This document shows, piece by piece, positions 1 to 12,380 of a stretch of 64,000 nucleotides of DNA. The notes under the pieces were generated by a model. The model searched no databases. It worked only from the letters and a program-made list of their open reading frames with translations, and was not told where the DNA came from. The stretch spans positions 4,636,101 to 4,700,100 of the forward strand of contig CM024173.1 of NCBI GenBank assembly GCA_013433145.1, in the 5' to 3' direction. Both the position numbers and the translations under genes were made by a program. How positions within the stretch are numbered: position 1 is the first letter of the stretch; every line of letters begins with the position of its first letter. This DNA is from Ascaris suum (Eukaryota; Nematoda; Chromadorea; Rhabditida; Ascarididae).

Positions 1-60
1 GTCTCTGTCCCTCTCCTTCTTCCTCCCCCTCCCTTTCCCCTTCCTACTCCCCCTCCCCCT
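1..60. repeat. CT-rich low-complexity tract
   Basis: The first 60 bases are almost entirely C and T (a polypyrimidine strand). They lie in the atlastin intron upstream of the first visible exon at 172. A degenerate CT microsatellite is the simplest reading. Confidence 0.8.
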
Positions 61-171
61 ACATCCATCGTTGTTTGCAGTTCACGTGGGAATTCCTAGA
101 AGGGAATGTATCAGTTCCCACAAGATTAAATGTTAACGCCCATTAGCCTTCTGCATTATAAATGATTTCAG

Positions 172-3100
172 TCATTGCTATTCCTGGTACGGGATTGGAG
201 CTTTCCCTATGAAGCGGAGTACGGTTTTATGGGAGGCGAAAGACTGCTCGAAAGACGCCTTCAGGTTTGTTTCTCATTTTATTCTGCGATAGAAGAACTG
301 TTTATGCGCTGTTGTAAATCCGTCTCTGTGTTAATTTCACTCCCGAATCATAAAGGCAGGCAATAAAATTTTGCATATACAGTCTTCACCAATTAACTGA
401 GCATTTGCACAGTTAGCAGATATTTCTACGAGGAGGGGGGGGGGGATCTCGTTGCATTTGCAATAATCTTCGTGGTAATATTGTGTTTCCGCATACGCAT
501 ATATCAGTTTGATACATAAAATCTTCGAGAAAAGCGGGTCACGAAATTCCTTTAGTGTGTTGAAGGCTTTCATCGATTGGCAAAATTTCTGATTGATCGA
601 TTTCATCGGTTTTCATCACAAAGCAAATTTCATATCGGTCCATCAGAATCAAAAGCAACTGTGGGCACAAATTAAAAGTGCTTGGTATTAAGCGCATTTT
701 TTAAGCCAATCGAATGTTTAATTGTGTTGCAAAAATGTTGATCTTTTTTACGGTCGGATCACTTGAAATATGAACCCCTTATCCGCCTGTTTTATTGTTC
801 GTTATCAACTGTTCAGTTGGTGGGATGCAAAAGGGCGAGTTGTGACAGCTGCAACAGCACGTTTCTTCACAGGCGAGATGCGAATGCACAGGTTTTATGA
901 ACCCGACGTGCTTTCATCTGGCGTTACAGTAGACAGACAAATTCTTTACCTCTTTACGAAGTCACCTCCTTGTCTTTCGGAAACGTTGTATCATCGGCGC
1001 CGTTCCTCTGATCCGACTGGCTGTGGCTATAAAGTGCGACCTGGTCGGCTTTAAGAAATATCCAAATTTTCGGCATAATTTAGACCCGCTAATCTCTTTA
1101 TGAGTGGATAGATCAACGTAAAGTTTAGCTTATACTGTGAGGTCATTTCCGTCTTGAAACATCGGAACGTAGATGCAGCACCATAGTCACGTCATGACTT
1201 GTGAGTTGTATCGGCGAGGCCAACTTAGTTGCTTCAGCGCTTGAATGCGCGTAGAAACGGTGTTACCAAAATGCGTTTTAAATACGTAAATCTGCGAGCG
1301 TATGTAAAAGTTGCTATTTTCGGTGCTGTGATAAAGCGTTGAGGTGATAGTTGTGCGGTAGAAGATTGCCTGTGTAACTTCACATCGTCCTACCAGAGAA
1401 TTTGCTAAAAATTCACCACAGTAGTCGACCTTTATGGGGGATAACCAAGAGCCCATACCTTGATTCGGCCACACTCTCTATTAGCCGCTATTCCCATTTC
1501 TTTTAACTAACGAAAAAGTAGTGCATTGTCTTTCGGCTAATATTTTATAAGCTGAACTGCTGTCAGTTATGCAAATATATTCCTAATTAACCTGCATTGA
1601 TCTAAGCCAACGAGCACATGTGGGTAATTTGTGCCGAATCAATTGGGAAGTCTAAGTGCAGCAAGTCTTAGTACACTAATCAGCCGGGAAGACTTCACAG
1701 GAGGTGTTGAATGAGAGGTGTCTGAGGGTGGCGCTATTTGAACAAATGAGGTGGGGCGTTGGCGAAGGTGTGAGCCGCTTGTGCTGTTTGCATTGGAGCC
1801 GGTTGTTTCGACGCCTAAAAGCAGTGAAAGATTTCACCACTAAACGGCCGCCCACCGAAATTTCTCCTTAAATAAATGTGCGGCAAAAATTCATTGCATC
1901 TTTTAATGGTTTATTTTATACGTTATAAAAGCGCTAATCGAAACAACAATCAGTTTAGAGGAATCGTCGTTCATTATTGATCGGATGAATCATATTTTAT
2001 GGGATCCTCGAACGAGAACTCGTTGCTGTATGCTTTCATAGAAATCGTACGTAGCAAAAACATATTTTATCGTAGCCATCGCTTATAACCTCCCCCCCCC
2101 CCCCCCCATTTTCCGTAGCATTGTACTAAAATGAAGAGGATCTCGACCGGCCTCTTTAGCGGCCATTTTTAAAATGCTTTCGGCAACCTCGTTTTCAATT
2201 CGCCAAAGTTCTTTGCGAGGGTTTGCCCTGTGATTAGTTAGATATAGGTTGCAGCATCATGCTGCTGTCCACTTGCTCTGATGTCTCTCTCTTCACCCGG
2301 CTTGTCTCCTTCACCATCTTCTTTTGATTTATTAATCGTGAACTAATGCTGATGTGTCCCGAGTTCATGCATTATTAGATCATCAAAATTCGCGTTTATA
2401 TTTCAATGACAACATTCTCTCACTTCAATTTCATGTCCCCTGTTGCCTCATCGTTCATGCAGTTCACTTTATCCACTCGCTTACAGAGACATTGTGGCAC
2501 CATTGTCTATCTGTTAGTAAAAATGCTTTGTCGATTAAGGGTTGAGAAGGATTTTGCACTCTAGGATTTGAAGGATTTTGGGCTAACCGACTAGTAGAGG
2601 TTAAATGAGGCACATATAAGAGAACATAGTTTGGGAATTGCTGGTCAAACACATGCATCGCCGACGTCCTGGTCTCAGATGAACCCTCCTGTCATATTTC
2701 GTGAAGTGTGGGGTACTTAAAATAGTTACTTGCAGATTTCGGAGAAGCAGCACACTGAGTTGCAACAGCTGCGTCGTCATATAAGATCATGCTTCGAGTC
2801 GATTTCCTGCTTTCTCATGCCGCATCCGGGCCTACGTGTGTCGACTAGCCCTCTGTTCCGAGGACAGATCAGCGGTTTGTTTGTTATATAGTTCCTGCAG
2901 GGAAGCAGCAGTGTTGTTAACTAAGTACTGGAGAAACAACGCAGATCGTTAACAACACAAGTCGAGGATAGTTCACTAACCATCTGTGATTCCAGTGAAA
3001 ACGTTTGCCCTTTAGGAATCAACTCCTTTGAAGATACCAACGGAGCTTTTCGTTCTTGTAAGAGGTATCGGATTTCACACCGTCGCTTTTCATTTTCTTG

Positions 3101-6100
3101 TTTTTGCACGTATATTCATTGTGTTCCCCTGTCTGTTTTGAACAAAAGGAGCTAGAGATGTCGATTTGGTGTGCTCATTTGGTTATTTTATGGCGTGTTG
3201 GGAATAGATACTTCTCCGTTTATAGTTATGGCAAGCTGAAGTAGTTGCGGTGACATTTTGTGTGCGACCAGCCGACCGATACATCACACTTAGCGGCCAA
3301 ACAGCTGCCACTATCGCTCGCTTTTGTAGAATGCAACAAGTGCATTTTGGAGTGCATTCTATAATATGCAGCAAGAACCATTGGGTAACTCGCGTTTTCG
3401 ACGTGTGCATCCGATGGGTCTGATGGTTATTAAAATTTGGCTGCAAGTGGCTCAAGGAAATAAGAGCTTAGATTAATTTTTTGAGAGAGTATATTTTCAG
3501 AGATCGAGCTCGAGTTCCAGCAGCAGTTGCGATCCTTGGTACCTCGTCTTCTTGATGGGCGCAACTTGGTGATGAAGAAAATAAATGGACATGAAATCAC
3601 TTGTCGCGAGTTGCTCGAGTATTTTCGGGTGTGTTTTTATATCTTCTGCTGTTATCATCTAGAGAAGCTTCTCTTTGCAATTCTTGTTCTCCTTAGGCTT
3701 GAGAAAACATCAAAAGGAGTGCAGTTCACGTGAACCGAAGTGTTCTGTCCTGATGGAGTTCAGGTCCGAGGTGGTGTTTTTACCTGTTTCACTTACCTCT
3801 TTTCACCTGTCCAGGTGGAGAGTTTCCAGAATGTTGTGTGTGAATGCTTATAAATATACGTTCGTCTACGGTGGTATCGGCGTTCAGTGCTGTGGATTTC
3901 GGGTCTGAGCTAATCCTTTGCAAACAAAAAATTACTTCAGGCGTACATCAACATTTTCCAAGGAGAAGAACTGCCTGAGCCGAAGTCGATGCTTATGGTA
4001 TGTACCTTTAATAATGCACACATTTCTCGCATACGAAGTAGTTGTTTTTTGCATAGCGCTAAGCTGGATTAGCATTACATTTCGGGTGCTCAACGCCGTT
4101 CGCTTCGTTGAGAGTTGTGCAAAACGACACCAAATGATCTCGTAGTTGCGGCGATATGCACTGGCACAGAAGGAGCTGAATTTGCATAGTTTGCTTGAAG
4201 TTTTGCATAAATAGCGCTCATTTCTCTCTCTCCAATCATTCAGCGTCGGCATTTCTGCATATGGTGTAATGTAAAGATTTATTGTGCAGTGGAACTGGTT
4301 ATATCTAACATTTTTGGTGTTTGGGTGGTAACTTGCTTTCGGATGTTTATAACGCTGAGTAGGGAATATTTTAGGTTCAGACTGTATCGAAACCTTTCGA
4401 TGATATCGTTAGTTGAAGTTCCCCGAGAGGAGAACGATAGCAGTCTTAAATGGCCCTCGCTTGCGGTCTAATTATGGTGCAGTGGCGAACCTGTCTAAAT
4501 TTCCACAAGTAAATAGCACTGGACCCACTCTTACCGAGTCGGAACCTGTTAGGGCGGCCTGATACAAATTGTGGGAGTACCTGCAACACTTTTTGGTGTG
4601 TTATGAAAAAACCGGAACCTTGAGCTTTCGTAGCTAGTTCCAGCAGGAAAAAATGCTGAGCGAGCTTTTGCGAAGTTACACGTTGTTGATGTTTTGTGGT
4701 AGTTACGAATGCGTCCAATTTTGAGCTAAATGGTTGGTCCTGCGTTATTGAGTTGGCAGAGAAATGTATATGGAGGTGGCTAGGTTCTATCCATAATGCT
4801 TTCCAGGGCAACTTCAATTATAGTTTACCTCTTGAATTTGTAGATGTTTTCCGAAAGAAAGGTCTTGGCAACATTTTGCCAAGATCTTTCTTTCGTGCCC
4901 AAGCTTCAGTGTAGTCATTTGAGGTCATCGCCATTGGATAAAAAGTGGCACGGATTGATGCCTCAGAGATGGTTAGTTAGTTATGTTTCAGTGGGTTTTT
5001 TTTGATGTTGCTTACTATTTCTGTTGAAGGGTGCTGCGTTTTATTTGTCGGCCGCGGTGCTTCAACTCGCCGTTGAGTGTGCACGCTGTTGGAAACACCG
5101 TCAGGTTTGGTTGTATTTCAGGCGACCGCAGAGGCGAACAATCTTGCTGCGGTGTCGAGTGCAAAAGCGCATTATGTGAGGCAGATGGAAGAGGTATCTG
5201 CTTTTTGCCCGTCGTATCCACGTACTCCGTCCTCAGTCGTCGATACAGCGCTGGCAGCTTAGTCGAATGCATTTGATTTAAATAAGCAATTTAATTTCAT
5301 CTAAATTGATCATTTCAATAAGCAAAGCAAACTCACCTAGCGAGCTTGTGATTGCTATTACTGTTAATGCGGCATCGATGTTAATTGAAGGTATGCGGTG
5401 GGGATGCGCCATATATGAGTTCCAACGACCTATCTGAACACCATGAGCACTGCCATAACGACGCTGTCCGTCTTTTCAAAAGCACACGTAAAATGGGAGG
5501 TGCTGAGTTCTCACTTCAGTTTCTCGAGAGGCTCGACTGTGAAATTGAGGTTTGCCCTTATTCTTTGACTTTAGCGTATCTTATCCTATTATGTTACACT
5601 AAGACATAGTTGTGCTGCATTCACTGACCGGAAATGTGGAGAAAAGGAGACGGATATGGCATATGCCATGCAGATATGAGATTTAGACGTTTTATCCTTG
5701 GGGCCGTTTATGTTGGGGATGTTTAGAAATAATGTGTGATGAAGAAGGAGGGGAGGTGCAGCATCAGAAAGATCAGAAATGTGTTTAATGACGCATTAGG
5801 TCAGGGGCCACGTCGTTGAGAAATTCATCTGGTGAGGAAACCATGTATCCATCTTTTGCACTTTGCGTCTTATCCAGTTTTGTGGATATTGTGTCAGTAT
5901 GACGTTTCGGTGGTGGGAGAGGAAGAAGAGGGGGAGAAGTTTCAGTATACGATGTCTTTGTACTTCAAAATAATGGTGGTGTGGTAGGTCATCGTATTAT
6001 CGTTGTCTAATCCTCTTGGCTGAACTCGTTCATTTACTGTGAATGTGAAATGTTCATTTGACACTAACAGTGGGAAACGAATACCAGAAATATTAGCAAA

Positions 6101-8699
6101 AATTGGTGGATTTTTCTTGAATTGTTGACGAAGAGAGCAAAGTCGTGATGTAGTGGGCGAAGGAGTTTGGGTTGTTATCGTTGCTTAGTAAGAAATGTTT
6201 ATATTGTCTTATTGGCCTTGGCGAGTAGCTATCAGGAAGTGCAGTGGTCAGAGATGCTTGGGAAGTGCCTAGGAATAGGTCGTGAGAGCAGTAGAATTTG
6301 CTTGTCATCGAGCCATCTGATCGAAAAAGAATTTTGGAGATGCTGGTCTCTTAGCATCGCCTTTCTCGTAGACAGTATCTTCGTAGTATCGTTTAGGGGT
6401 ATCACTTATGTAACATTCATGTTGATCTTGTGAGATGCTTGTATGGAATATTTTAGCGCTCAACAAGCATATAAGCCTAAATAATGTAGTTTTTTATATG
6501 AGTAAAACACTGAAGTGCGTTGGCGAATCTTGCCTTGCAATTGATGATTATTCTGTTATTGTTTTAGCTGTACTCGCTAGATATTATCAACAAAATCGAT
6601 ACCACCAAAATGTTTGCAAAGTAAAGTGTATCGTAGTTTGCATGTTGAGTTGAATTCTTTGTTGATCTGCACTGTTTTGAGAATTGCTGCGGATCTGTTG
6701 GACTAAAAGTTCATTTCTCTTCAAGAGACGCAAGCTTTTTAGCAAAATGTTTTCCAATTTCATGACAGTGATTTGTGTTGGATTTCAGTTGAAGCGCAGT
6801 CTGAGTTGCAGGAGCAGTACGAAAGCTTTATCAAGGTGAACAACAGCAAGAATTTATTCAAGTCGATGCGCACTCCAGCTGTGTTGGTCGCCTTTATGAT
6901 TTTCGACTATATCGTACAGCAGTTCTTCCAGATCATCGGGCTCGACACTATTGCCGGACTTTTTTCGGCCGCTCTTTGCATCGGTTAGTCCTCACCTTGA
7001 ACTATTCATTAGCATTCACTTAGTGAATGTTTTATATTGGCGTACTTTAAATCCTGTTACGTAACACTGCACATAAAGGGATCGTCGATGAGTAATGCTT
7101 GTAGCAGGCATCCGACTCATTACCTGAACCGCAGTGAATTAGAAGCAGGCTTCTGGCCAAGCAGATTGGTCTGTGATACTGTGCGAAACAAAGCTTTCTC
7201 CAATACTACTCTTTTAGCTCTTATGAGCCAATTCGTACTCGTCGACCAGCGCAGAATTGTTTTCAGGTTGTCGCAAATGTGAGTATTGTTGAATTGCTGC
7301 TATGGACTTAGGTTATTCTGAACTGCCGTGTTTAGACGAACTTCTCTCCCGCGTGGCAAGTTTCAGTGAGCTTTGAATTTTTACTGATGTAGTTGTTTTG
7401 CAGCAATAGCGGCGTTATGCACGTGGGCATATTCGAGGTATAGCGGCAACTTGCGAGATGCAGGTGTTATGGTCGATGAGGCGGTTACATGGGCATGGCA
7501 GAATTTCCTTTCCTCACTCACCCAGGAAGGTGTACACAGGGCGGTCGCCATCGGTCACAGGCTAGCACAGGTACGCCGATGCGTTACTTTTTTTCTTTTT
7601 GTTGTGAGATGGACGGTGTAGCTGCAAATAGATAATGACTTTAAGCGGCAGTTTGTTTCATGTCTATCCTGTTCTGAAAGCAGTGGGTTGCTCAGTGTTG
7701 TTTGCAGTTAAGTTGACTTGCAAGCACCAGCTGGTTCAGTATCTGAATTGAGCCTCATTGTTGACACTACTCGAAGGTATGGCAGTGTTTCGTGGAGTTT
7801 TTACTTCTATCACATAAGCAACCTGTAATGAAGCTGAGGCAATCAACGTCTTGTTTCCTTCAAAAGAATAAAGATAGAATGGGAAGGGGAAGGGACCATC
7901 CGCAAGCCAGGAGTCGTATGTAATTCGTTTCGCAGGCAAAAGAAAATGTGCGATATTTGAGAGCGCAAATAGTGCACTTGCAACATGCACTCTGCGAGAG
8001 TCCTTCACACACTAATTATAAATTCTAACTGAATGCAGGTTCCTCTCCAAACTGACCTCTCCCCCCTCCCCCCTCCTGCATTTCTGAAATACCAAAGAGT
8101 TGTTTATTTAAGTTTCATAATCACTCAGCAACGGAAATTTGAGATTGTTTTTAATAATTTTATAAGCGGCTCGTTTATAGTGTGTAGGAAGCACAATTGC
8201 TTTTAAATGCGAGCAAAAAGACCGGAAGTCCAGGTTGAAAAGTATTTCTCCCTGGCCATAGAAATGCATCGAAAACTTGGGGAAATCGGCTTACTCTCTC
8301 CCACCGTTTTCTGAACTGGACAATAGGGCTAAATTCGCTCATTCATGCTCTCCTTCTATTATAAGGAACTGAAAAACAAAGGGCGGGTTGGGTTGACGAT
8401 TTATCGTTGGCTGAGATGTTCACGTATGGTTGGTGCTGTCCACTGTGACAGAGGGAAACGAGCATGGTTTACTGCCTCGATTATGACATATAACTGGATT
8501 GATCGATATGTGGTCTATTATGGTTTATTATGACATATAACCTTCTGCAGAACTTTCTTTTTTTCCATGTTCCTTTCCTCACCATTGTTTTTTAATGCTA
8601 TTTCTTTAGCTCGAGTATGGCTTCAATACGGGGTCGAACTTCGACTTCCAACTGCCGTTGCCCTATTTGGGAGGCGATGAGGGGAGAAGGGGAGGGTAA
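172..8699 (+). CDS. atln-1: Atlastin (dynamin-like GTPase), 5'-partial, 9 exons
   Basis: Atlastin is an ER membrane GTPase that tethers and fuses ER tubules. Exons: 172-264, 2736-2874, 3501-3628, 3941-3997, 5122-5193, 5391-5549, 6800-6983, 7404-7570 and 8610-8699, all GT-AG with matching phase. Exon 1 holds the end of the GTPase domain with the guanine-binding RD motif ([11 protein letters not shown]). The following exons encode the three-helix bundle ([53 protein letters not shown]). Exons 7-8 encode the ER hairpin ([14 protein letters not shown], then [21 protein letters not shown]) and the start of the C-terminal tail. The last exon adds a short tail ending in TAA. The G1-G3 motifs are left of the window. 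The start of exon 7 at 6800 was chosen because the earlier AG at 6788 breaks the frame. The symbol is borrowed from the C. elegans orthologue. Confidence 0.93.
435..445 (+). repeat. poly-G run, 11 bp
   Basis: Uninterrupted run of 11 G inside the first visible atlastin intron, on the transcribed-sense strand. Confidence 0.95.
2092..2107 (+). repeat. poly-C run, 16 bp
   Basis: Uninterrupted run of 16 C in the same atlastin intron as the G run at 435. Confidence 0.95.
4853..4894 (+). repeat. 19-bp stem hairpin in an atlastin intron
   Basis: Arms at 4853-4871 and 4876-4894 are complementary over 19 positions with a 4-nt loop (CATT). The single mismatch would be a G-U pair in RNA. It lies in the intron between exons 3941-3997 and 5122-5193, on the transcribed strand. 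It could be a snap-back repeat, a very short inverted-repeat element or a structured intronic RNA; the stem is short for a typical pre-miRNA. Confidence 0.8.
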
Positions 8700-11600
8700 G
8701 CTCATCTAGGCTGTCATTTTTGCTAGTTGGAGTTCTCTTATTTGCTCTTCATTAGCACCGGTGAGAGGTCGAAGAAGTTGGGCAGATCGAACAATCGACC
8801 ATCACCTAGCCGATAATTGCTGAAAGATGATCTCAAATGGAATGCGTGGTTTGCAGAATGGTTCGGCAAATCATTTACGGGATGCATCATCGAGGCACAA
8901 GAAGAGACAATAGACGATGGTGGTATGTGTGATTGATTTCATGTTCAACTCAAACAAACCTCCATCGATCGCGTTTCCAGTGTTTTCTCGTGTGAATCTG
9001 CTTGTAAATACGATGTGCCACGGCTCTCGTTTGCCTTTCAATGCGAATCCCTCCCTCCTCTCATTTCGGGTTTCTGATGCTCGTTTCATTATGCTTTCCC
9101 TCATTCGTCGTTTTACATATTTTGGTTTTATTTTAGTAGACCGCACATCCTTTTTAACGTGTTTAAGCGTTAAATTTAGATGTTTGTCACGTGTTGCATC
9201 AATGCTCTCCTGATAAGGTGGATTTAATTTCAGTTTTTATGTGGTGTCACGATTGGTGCGTTCCTCGGGCGATCTGTAATTTTAATCGTTTATGATAATG
9301 TGCGAAAGCTTTGGTTGCTTAGCAAGTTCCGTTTAAACAATTTGGGGTTTCGTTTAGGGGGATAAAAGGATTCCTGCGCCTCCGTTTTATGTTTGTATAC
9401 GCTTGAAGAGTGGCCTTCCATCAGTGGGTGCTTTCATCGGAGGGCTGTTGTGCTCCAGCTCGCGTGCTTCTTACGTTCTTCGATGTTGTGGTGTCAGTCC
9501 GTTGTGCTAAACAGTGTTTCAGGCATTTTAAAAAATGTATATTAAATTTTTATGCCCCATTTTCTTTGGATCTCTTTGAAGGAGGGAATGTTCCAACACC
9601 TTTGAGAAGAAACGCGGACTGCAGCACAATGGCGACCGGCTTATTTCATTAGAGCAGCGTTTATTGTTTGAATAGTCGGGCATATTCGAACTCTACTTTC
9701 GATTGGCACGTTTAGCAGAACGGACTCGCTTCTTCCTTTTTTCCATTTCAATTTGTTAAACCCGATCGATGGTCGTCTTCTTAGTTTATAAGGCTAGATT
9801 GAAATGGGGTTTAGTTTGGTTCGTTTAGCCTAATGCGCCAAGTGCAAATGTAGAGATCGAGCAGTTAAAGTCCCCATTACTAGGTTTTAAGGAGCAGTAT
9901 ATAGTTTTGATGCGCGCCTCTGTGCCGGCTTCTCGATCTGGGGGTGGGGGGAGGGGGTGGGTCCATGCACTGCCTTCCAATATGAGTAGGAACGAGGAGA
10001 GAAGGGTAGCGACTAGTGTGAATGTTAGAGAGAGGGTGGCATATATATTGGATAACGCTTCTCAGGCATCAGTAATCTATTGAAACATTATATAAAATAG
10101 TTCGAGGTCCAAGGTATCGTCAAGGTCCAAGGCGATAGGAAGTGGAGGAAACTCCACTTATTACCTGTCCAGTGAGTAAAGTTCGGCATTAGGTCAGTAT
10201 GGTGCTGATTCATGGTACCGAGCTGGTGGGGTGGTCGTTGGTTTTCGAGGTTGATTAGCGTAAAGTGATTTTCAGCATCTACCTGCAAGTGGTTCTTTGA
10301 ATTGCCTAAATGGAAAAAACGTGACGTAAAGGGCTGCTCGGATGAGTTTGTGTTGTGTTCCGGTAACAAACTAGAGGGGAATTCAGACATAATGCCTTTC
10401 AACAAGCTAAGTGGTCTAAAAGGTTGCTTTGTACTGTTTTATACTGTGAGGTGCTTGCGACCCGTTGTGAATGCCTTGTGGTTGACGGGGAGGGGTTGCT
10501 GATGTGCGGGTTTAGAGGTGTGTACGATGAAGTGTTTTCAGCATGTACGTTCTTTGAAACGCGGTGAAATGTTTGAATGCTTGCAACGATTAGATAGGCG
10601 CTCATGCCTCTGTGCTTATTCAGTTTAGTCACCTTCTCCCACATTTGTATATTTTCACGTTGCTTTGTGTTTCCAATGAGTGATGATTGTTGCGTCATAT
10701 TCGGCTCGTTTCGTTCATTGCAATCAACGCTTATGCTGATAAAGGTGTCAATCGACGAGTATCGCCAACTTATTCGGATTATTAGATGCGATCTTTGTTG
10801 ACTTATGTTGATAATTTGCATAATACACCACGTGGAAATAGTACAAGCAAGTTAGAATAATGTAGACAGTCGTCGAATTAATAAACTTATGGTATGTTCA
10901 CTAATCAATTTTTCTGCAGTTGAATGTTCATGCGCGTTTGTGTGCACGTCCGATGGCCAGTTGTTTGTGTTTAGTTAGGCTGATATGACTAATTAAAAGT
11001 CGTATGGTCTGATGCTCACAGGTTTGATAAGACTGCCAGCCGTCGCCAATGTAACAAGACAACCCGGGTGTGGCCAGTTTCATTGCCTGGTCGGCCGAAT
11101 ACAACTAATGCGTGAAGTGCCATCTCTAAGGGTTAACCACTGAGCACAAACTGCCCCCCCCCCCCAATATCATTTCACTAATTAATTGAAGTTCGCACTG
11201 TCGACTAGTTTGCTGCACAGCCTGCAGATCACTGTTGAAAAATCGATCGGCCTTAGCATCAAGGATTACCGTTAATGTCTCTCACTGTCGACGTTACAAT
11301 AACGAAAAGTCTGATTAGTCGAGGTAACGGATGAGGTGCACCTACCAATAATTAGGCATTCGAGTGTTTGCTTGTGCGGCGTGTCTGAAACTTAGTGATA
11401 CAACAGTTGTAATTTCCGTAATAATGCGGCATTTATTGGGGCGTTTCGATACTTCGTTGGTTAGTGGTAGATTGGAGGCGACGTCATTTTGCCTTGGAGT
11501 GTTTCGCATTCCTCCTGCTGGCTTTAGTGCTAGCGAATCATCCCGAATCATGAAAAATTGAGTAAATACCGTGCAAAACCGTTGACGTCAATGATCTGCA
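8700..11600. other. Intergenic stretch after atlastin
   Basis: No gene is supported here. Open frames exist on both strands (for example 8871-9146 and 10088-10405 on the minus strand) but lack recognisable motifs or paired splice signals. The atlastin 3' UTR must start here, though no clear AATAAA was found close to the stop. Confidence 0.5.
11154..11165 (+). repeat. poly-C run, 12 bp
   Basis: Uninterrupted run of 12 C in intergenic DNA between atlastin and the possible minus-strand gene. Confidence 0.95.
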
Positions 11601-12380
11601 ATAGGTGGTAACAATAACAGCAGCTTACCTGTGGACGGTGGTAGGCACGGCAACTTTTTATTGAACACGGAGGGCGATGAAAACGGCAGTACCGTGGCCC
11701 GTGGTAGTGTGGAAACTTTTCTACGCACGGTTTTCTGGTCTAATTGAACCTATGGTGGGATCTAGGACCATTGAGTAGTTGACTTTATGCAAAATCCGAG
11801 TGTTCCAAATACATGCAGTCGAAGGAGGTTAACGTTATTTGATCTCAAGGCTATCGAGGAGACAAAAAGCTAACGAAGAACTCTTTACTAAACGAATACC
11901 CGGACGGATGTACTGCGATCAACGTGTTGGACTCTGTAAAGAAGGAGCGGTCAAGTAAGGACGGCCGCTGCATTCCCACATTTCTGATCATCGGCCATTA
12001 TACTCATGACTGGCATTTCTTCAATCCACCGTTCGTACAGAAACCGATGGGTGGATGAACCGATAAGCGTCAAATAGGGCAGACATAAGAGTACAGTCAC
12101 CCGTACTACAAAGGATTCTCGAAGACTGCACTACTACTGAATAACTTTGCAACGAGAGAATCACTAGATTGCTGGGACGACTGCAGTGAAAAATTCGCAG
12201 AGGGAAGTACACCTCCAAGAAATTTCTGGGAGGGGGGCAGTGAACGGGTAAACTTCTTCCCCTAAAATAAAAAGTAACTCGTGTTGTGTGATCGACTTTA
12301 TTGTGTGTAAATTTTTGGTTGTTTATTTATCGTAGATTAACATTCAGCCATTATTGCTCGTGAAAAACATGCCATTGTTT

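Larger units (their letters stand above)
265..2735 (+). other. Long atlastin intron, no other gene seen
   Basis: This 2.5-kb intron separates the GTPase exon from the first helix-bundle exon. It contains an 11-G run and a 16-C run and several short ORFs on both strands that look like chance. No RNA gene or recognisable transposon was seen. Confidence 0.6.

Noticed and set aside
10088..10821. Two adjacent minus-strand frames of 105 and 140 codons
   Set aside because: No motif, no splice pairing and low protein-like character; random frames of this length are expected.
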